From NCBI RefSeq assembly GCF_007827595.1, contig NZ_VISR01000028.1, positions 1 through 64,000 on the forward strand: a DNA stretch of 64,000 bases. Reading direction: 5' to 3'. The notes below the pieces were generated by a model, which worked only from the letters and a program-made list of their open reading frames with translations, was not told where the DNA came from and searched no databases. Below, one piece after another: positions 60,143 to 64,000 of the stretch. Each line of letters starts with the position of its first letter. Within the stretch, counting starts at the first letter, position 1. Both the position numbers and the translations under genes were made by a program. The stretch is from Streptomyces sp. BK340. Its GTDB lineage: Bacteria > Actinomycetota > Actinomycetes > Streptomycetales > Streptomycetaceae.

Positions 60143-60955
60143 TCAGTCCTCCAGGGTGATGCTGTCGTCGCCGAGCCGTCCGCGCACCACGTCGAACGCC
60201 TTCATCCGCTCCAGTACGGCATCCGCGGTCGGCCGCTCCATCCGGTCCACGATCCGCCCGTCGGCGAGGAAGAGCACCAGATCGGAGTGGGCGGCGGCGC
60301 CCGGGTCGTGGGTGACCATGACGACGGTCTGCCCCAGGTCGTCCACGGCGCTGCGCAGGAAGCCCAGCACCTCCAGCCCGGCCCGGGAATCCAGGTTTCC
60401 GGTCGGCTCGTCGGCGAAGATCAGCTCGGGCCGGGAGGCCAGCGCCCGCGCGCAGGCGACCCGTTGCTGCTGACCGCCCGAGAGCTGCGCCGGGCGATGG
60501 GTCAGCCGTCCGCGCAGCCCGAGGGTGTCGATGACCTGGTCCAGCCACTTCTCGTCGGGTCTGCGGCCCGCGATGTCCATGGGCAGCGTGATGTTCTCGG
60601 CCGCGTTCAGCGTCGGTATGAGGTTGAACGACTGGAACATGAACCCGATCCGGTCCCGCCGCAGCCGGGTCAGTTCGCGGTCCTTCAGGCCGGTGATCTC
60701 CGTGTCGCCGACCCAGACCTGACCGGCCGACACGTCGTCCAGTCCGGCAAGGCAGTGCATCAGCGTGGACTTCCCCGAGCCCGAGGGACCCATCACGGCG
60801 GTGAACCGGCCGCGTGCGATGTCCACGTCGACCGAGTCCAGGGCGAGCACGGCCGTCTCGCCCGAGCCGTACGCCTTGGTCAGGCCGCGGGCGCGGGCGG
60901 CGACCCCGCCGTCCGGCGCCCGGCCCGGCGCGTACTCCGAAGCAGGTGTGGACAA
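60143..60955 (-). CDS. ABC transporter ATP-binding protein (MacB/LolD-like)
   Basis: 270 residues, TTG start after GGGAGGCGG. Walker A is GPSGSGKSTLMHCLAGL, signature LSGGQQQRVACARAL, Walker B LIFADEPTGNLD, and the switch His is in VTHDPGAA. It pairs with the two-repeat FtsX-like permease immediately downstream to form an exporter. Confidence 0.95.
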   Translation of the reverse strand: MSTPASEYAPGRAPDGGVAARARGLTKAYGSGETAVLALDSVDVDIARGRFTAVMGPSGSGKSTLMHCLAGLDDVSAGQVWVGDTEITGLKDRELTRLRRDRIGFMFQSFNLIPTLNAAENITLPMDIAGRRPDEKWLDQVIDTLGLRGRLTHRPAQLSGGQQQRVACARALASRPELIFADEPTGNLDSRAGLEVLGFLRSAVDDLGQTVVMVTHDPGAAAHSDLVLFLADGRIVDRMERPTADAVLERMKAFDVVRGRLGDDSITLED

Positions 60956-61098
60956 GACCGCCTCCCGGTCGCCTGGACGTCCCGACTCATGGTCGGGGCC
61001 GAGCCTAGTGTGACCCGTCGCACAGCCGGAATCCCCCCTCGGCCCGAGGACCAGGAGACCGTGTAAGGGGCACCTTCCGTCCGGTGGCCCTTGCCGTT

Positions 61099-61118
61099 GC
61101 TAGCACCTCGGCGCTAGC
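61099..61118. promoter_or_regulatory. Repeated GCTAGC sites, candidate RHH antitoxin operator
   Basis: GCTAGC occurs at 61099-61104 and 61113-61118, 14 bp centre to centre. The second overlaps a TAGCGT -10 box 6 nt before the antitoxin ATG (leaderless). Two palindromic hexamers over the promoter fit autoregulation by a ribbon-helix-helix antitoxin. Confidence 0.55.
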
Positions 61119-61126
61119 GTCGAACC

Positions 61127-61369
61127 ATGGCGAAGACCCAGCTGAACGTGCGCGTGGACGAGGACACCGCCCGCGCGGCCCGCGAGCGCGCCCTGGCCCG
61201 CGGCATGAGCGTCAACCGCTACATCGAAGAGCTGGTCAGACAGGACGCGGGGGAGGCCGGCCGCACCTTCGTGGACGCCGCGGCCGACTTCATGAAGCAG
61301 TACGAGTCCGTGTTCGCCGAGGAGTTCGCCGAGACGCGCGGCACCGACTCCGGCGCGGGGCGCAGCTGA
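61127..61369 (+). CDS. Ribbon-helix-helix antitoxin-like protein
   Basis: 80 residues. The N-terminal RHH fold is TQLNVRVDEDTARAARERALARGMSVNRYIEELVRQD; the acidic C-terminal tail would cover the toxin. It is followed 4 bp later by a Fic/Doc-like toxin frame. TAGCGT and two GCTAGC palindromes lie at the start, so it probably represses its own promoter. Confidence 0.8.
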   Translation: MAKTQLNVRVDEDTARAARERALARGMSVNRYIEELVRQDAGEAGRTFVDAAADFMKQYESVFAEEFAETRGTDSGAGRS

Positions 61370-61373
61370 TCCC

Positions 61374-61740
61374 TTGAACGATCTCAGCATCGACCTCGCC
61401 TGGCTGCTCATGCTCGCCGAACGCGGGGGATCCGCAGGTCACCGACTGGGGCGCGCTGGTCGCCGCCGTCGCCCGGCACCGGGCCGAGATATTCGACGTG
61501 CCCGTCTACGACACCCCGCACGCCCGCGCCGCGGCCCTGCTCCAGCTGCTCATCCACGTGCCCGCGCTGGAGCGCTCCAACGCGCTGTTCGCCTCGGCCG
61601 TCGCCTACGCCTATCTGGTGGCCAGCGGCCTGAAGGTCGTCACCACACCCGAGCAGGTCCGTGACCTCGCACGGCTGGTCAAGAACGGCGAGGCGAGCAT
61701 CGACGACATCGCCGGGGAGCTGCGCCGCTGGAGCCTGTGA
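61374..61740 (+). pseudogene. Fic/Doc-type toxin gene, frameshifted
   Basis: It begins (TTG 61374) LNDLSIDLAWLLMLAER in one frame and continues in another as GDPQVTDWGALVAAVARH, then VPVYDTPHARAAALLQLLIH and LFASAVAYAYLVASG, to the stop. The shift is near 61420-61430. The Fic/Doc core HxFxxGNKR is replaced by HVPALERSNALFA: the His remains but the Gly-Asn-Lys/Arg does not, so AMPylation or phosphorylation by the usual mechanism is unlikely. A sequencing slip is possible. Confidence 0.6.
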
Positions 61741-62433
61741 TCAGCGCCGGACCGGCTCGTCGGGCCGCCAGGCGGTCCCCAGCACGCAGTACGAGGCGGG
61801 CAGCCTCGGACCCTTCTCCGGCACCAGCATCCGCCGCAGCGGGCCGAGTTCGAACCCGGCCTCGCGCAGCGCGGCCACCGGCTCCCGGGACAGGTGGCAG
61901 CCGCCGTTGAGCGCCGGCCACAGCCTCCGGTCCAGGGCGCGCTGGGTCAGTGTCATCATCCGGCCGCCGCCGCGGCCGTGCTCGAAGAACCGCACCTCGC
62001 CGCCGGGCCTGAGCACCCGCCGTGCCTCGGCCAGGGCCCGGGGCGCGTCCCGCACGCTGCACAGCACCAGCGACAGCACGACCGCGTCGAAGGCCTCGCT
62101 CTTGACGGGCAGCGCCTCCGCCGCCCCCGGCACCACGTCGACCGGCACCTCGGCGTGCCGCGCCGACTGCAGCGCCAACCGTCTCAGCAGCGGCTCCGGT
62201 TCGATCGCCACGACCTCCGCGACCGCCGCCGGGTAGTGGGTGAAGTTCAGCCCGTTGCCCGCGCCGATCTCGATCACCCGCCCGGACAGTCCCGCGAGCA
62301 GCCGCTCGCGCACCCCGGCCATCCCGAGCCGGGACTCCGCGGCCACACTGAACCGGGCGTAGTAACGGGCGAACAGCGGGTGGTGGACGGGACTCTGCGC
62401 CACCTTGCCTGAACCGGCCGACGACAGCCGCAT
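61741..62433 (-). CDS. Class I SAM-dependent methyltransferase
   Basis: 230 residues. Motif I is VIEIGAGNGLNFTHYP, post-I VVAIEPEP, and FDAVVLSLVLCSVRDAP with RVLRPGGEVRFFEHG forms motifs II and III, as in UbiE/phospholipid-type methyltransferases. The ATG at 62433 follows GGGAGG. Substrate not readable. Its stop touches the stop of the toxin remnant. Confidence 0.9.
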   Translation of the reverse strand: MRLSSAGSGKVAQSPVHHPLFARYYARFSVAAESRLGMAGVRERLLAGLSGRVIEIGAGNGLNFTHYPAAVAEVVAIEPEPLLRRLALQSARHAEVPVDVVPGAAEALPVKSEAFDAVVLSLVLCSVRDAPRALAEARRVLRPGGEVRFFEHGRGGGRMMTLTQRALDRRLWPALNGGCHLSREPVAALREAGFELGPLRRMLVPEKGPRLPASYCVLGTAWRPDEPVRR

Positions 62434-62511
62434 GGCAACCTCCCGGAGGACGGGCCTACGGGGATTGTCCCCCGTACACCCCCGTCGCACCCCCGCCGAA
62501 CGAGTCGCGCC

Positions 62512-62660
62512 TCACAAGAGGAAGCCGCGCACCTGTTCGTAGACGCCGTGGTCGTTGTTCATGTCGGTGCGCGAGACGCAGCCGACATCGACGTCGGCCG
62601 CCCCGCTCAGCTCCGCCGAGGTGTCCGTACGACTGGATGCGGCCGTGAGGAGGCCCCCGC
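62512..62660 (-). pseudogene. Possible 3' remnant of an unrecognised gene
   Basis: In the 317-bp gap between the methyltransferase and bioD a minus-strand frame reads LLTAASSRTDTSAELSGAAD, then VDVGCVSRTDMNNDHGVYEQ and VRGFLL, then TGA. Codon use is normal, but no start codon or upstream homology is apparent, so it looks like the tail of a lost protein. I do not recognise the family. Nothing else is visible in the gap. Confidence 0.25.
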
Positions 62661-62750
62661 GCGAGCGAATTCAAGCGTGCCGGGCCCTGCGACTCCGGCC
62701 TGATCCGCCGGACACGCCCCGGGGCGCCTCCCGCACCCGGGACCCCTCCG

Positions 62751-63467
62751 TCAGGGCGCCTCCCGGATTCGGAACGCCTCCGCGTCCCACGTCCCGTACA
62801 GGCGCGGGGCCAGCCACTGCGCTGCAGCCGTGCGGAAGTCGGCGGGCTGGAGTGCCCCGGCCCCCGCGGGCAGTGCGCCGAGCAGCGGGGCGGCGGCCAC
62901 CTCCGGCAGGTCCATGACGTTGCAGCGGGAGGCGAGGTCGGGGGCGTCGGGCCAGCTGCCGATCACCACGCCGGCCAGCTCCAGCTCGCGCGAGCTCAGT
63001 TCACGGGCCGTCAGTTCCGTGGTGTTCAGTGTGCCGAGCCCGGCGGAGGCCACGACCAGCACCGGAGCGTTCAGCAGCCGGGCCGCGTCCGCCAGCGTTC
63101 CGCCCGCCGCGTCGAACCGTACGAGCAGTCCGCCCGCCCCCTCGACCAGCACCAGATCGTGCTCGGTGGCGAGCTTGGCCGCGGCCTCGGCCACCTCGTG
63201 CGGATGCACCGGGGCCATCCCGGCCCGCCGGGCCGCCGTACCCGGAGCCAACGGCTCCGGGAACCGCGCCAGTTCGGTGGCCGTGACGGGCCCGGCGAGC
63301 CGGGCGACCTCGTCCGCGTCACCGCGCTCGTCCGGCCGTACCCCCGTCTGCGCGGCCTTCAGCACGGCCACCGACTGCCCGGCCGCGAGCGCCGCGGCGG
63401 CAACGGCCGCGGTCGTGACCGTCTTGCCGACCTCCGTGCCCGTGCCCGTGACTACCAGTACCGGCAT
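62751..63467 (-). CDS. bioD: Dethiobiotin synthetase
   Basis: 238 residues. The P-loop is VTGTGTEVGKTVTTAAV, the K-x-x-Q-T substrate loop is VLKAAQTG, and VEGAGGLLVRFD is the third family motif. It makes dethiobiotin from DAPA, CO2 and ATP. The ATG begins 1 nt after the bioA stop, so the two are in one operon (bioA-bioD on the minus strand). Confidence 0.96.
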   Translation of the reverse strand: MPVLVVTGTGTEVGKTVTTAAVAAAALAAGQSVAVLKAAQTGVRPDERGDADEVARLAGPVTATELARFPEPLAPGTAARRAGMAPVHPHEVAEAAAKLATEHDLVLVEGAGGLLVRFDAAGGTLADAARLLNAPVLVVASAGLGTLNTTELTARELSSRELELAGVVIGSWPDAPDLASRCNVMDLPEVAAAPLLGALPAGAGALQPADFRTAAAQWLAPRLYGTWDAEAFRIREAP

Positions 63468-63468
63468 C

Positions 63469-64000
63469 TCATCCCTCCCGCGCCGCGGCGCACACCGCGC
63501 GTGCGATCCGTGCCACGTCCGCGTCGTCCGTGACGAACGGCGGCATCGTGTAGATCAGGTCGCGGAACGGGCGCAGCCACACGCCCTCCCGCACCGCGGC
63601 CCGGGTGGCCGCGGCCATGTCCACCTGGTGGTCGAGCTGGACGACCCCGATGGCGCCGAGGACGCGGACGTCCTTGACACCGGGAAGGTCCGCGGCCGGA
63701 GCCAGGCCCGCGCGCAGGCCCGCCTCGATCCGCCCGACCTCCGACCGCCAGTCCTGCCCGTGCAGCAGCTCGATGGAGGCGCAGGCCACGGCCGCCGCCA
63801 GCGGATTGCCCATGAAGGTCGGCCCGTGGGCGAGCACCGGCACCTCGCCCTGCGAGATGCCGTCCGCGACCCGGGGCGTGCACAACGTCGCCGCCAGCGT
63901 CAGATAGCCGCCGGTCAGCGACTTGCCCACGCACATCACATCCGGTGTGACACCCGCGTGGTCCGCCGCGAACAGTGCACCCGTGCGTCCGAACCCGGTG
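63469..64000 (-). CDS. bioA: Adenosylmethionine-8-amino-7-oxononanoate aminotransferase, 3' part
   Basis: The window holds about the last 176 codons; the frame continues past the edge. TGFGRTGALFAADHAGVTPD and MCVGKSLTGGYL contain the PLP lysine, and HGPTFMGNPLAAAVACASI is a class-III aminotransferase motif. It forms DAPA from KAPA with SAM as amino donor. It is followed at once by bioD. Confidence 0.95.
   Translation of the reverse strand, partial: TGFGRTGALFAADHAGVTPDVMCVGKSLTGGYLTLAATLCTPRVADGISQGEVPVLAHGPTFMGNPLAAAVACASIELLHGQDWRSEVGRIEAGLRAGLAPAADLPGVKDVRVLGAIGVVQLDHQVDMAAATRAAVREGVWLRPFRDLIYTMPPFVTDDADVARIARAVCAAAREG

Noticed and set aside
57565..60159. Long + strand frame over the ABC permease
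   Set aside because: Arg/Gly/His-rich shadow; the permease on the minus strand has clear FtsX repeats.
1..64000. CRISPR arrays, rRNA or tRNA genes
   Set aside because: I saw no regularly spaced repeats, no Cas-like proteins, and no tRNA- or rRNA-like sequence by eye; a covariance search would be needed for certainty.

Overview
The window looks like chromosomal DNA of a Streptomyces-type actinomycete. GC content is very high with strong G/C bias at third codon positions, GTG starts are common, and several starts sit 6-8 nt after a TANNNT-like -10 box (leaderless pattern). The gene families are typical of the genus: Imm21, DUF6493/SWIM, SbcCD, MocR, ROK, F420-type reductases and a P450 with its own ferredoxin. 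This assignment comes from composition and gene content only.

Layout. 0-13.5 kb: flippase-like membrane protein, DedA, gamma-carbonic anhydrase, hexapeptide acyltransferase, an EamA exporter divergent from an XRE-cupin regulator, a YbaK-like deacylase, a zinc CDF transporter divergent from its ArsR regulator, a deleted MarR/MFS pair, a PobA-like hydroxylase, an APC permease, a CoA-binding protein, a CysRS-like protein coupled to a SixA phosphatase, and a YigZ protein. 13.5-26 kb: a MerR-controlled DUF3291/MFS unit with a 51-bp dyad operator, a deleted IclR/FAD-oxidoreductase pair, sbcDC, Lrp/rhodanese, an Imm21 protein, and a ferredoxin-reductase-P450 operon. 26-44.8 kb: membrane protein, DUF885 peptidase-like protein, Lrp divergent from a methionine gamma-lyase-like enzyme, a TM-ACT-GNAT fusion, the coupled SWIM-DUF6493 pair, phoD with a PHO box, MocR divergent from an EamA transporter, an alpha/beta hydrolase, an F420 reductase-like protein, a sigma-factor remnant, and GntR and ROK regulators. 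45-50.8 kb: a mobile element. 50.8-64 kb: purB, DUF4326, SGNH hydrolase, two CNNM/CorC proteins, GNAT, an LLM oxidoreductase, a MacB-like ABC exporter, an RHH/Fic toxin-antitoxin locus with a broken toxin, a methyltransferase, then bioD and the 3' part of bioA.

The most interesting region is 45.84-50.62 kb. A three-gene element (two tyrosine recombinases plus a coupled third protein carrying an R-x4-H motif like that of HEPN ribonucleases) sits inside the mug DNA glycosylase gene. Both halves of mug are still readable on either side, and joining them at the shared GCA rebuilds a continuous frame. The ends carry 13-bp imperfect inverted repeats and 6-nt core-like sequences, which is the arrangement expected for Tn554-type insertion. 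I infer a Tn554-like transposon whose third gene is not the usual small tnpC but a possible HEPN effector.

The window also holds two deletion scars of the same kind. In each, a divergent regulator/target pair (MarR with an MFS pump; IclR with an FAD oxidoreductase) has lost the shared promoter and both 5' halves, leaving only the two 3' ends back to back.
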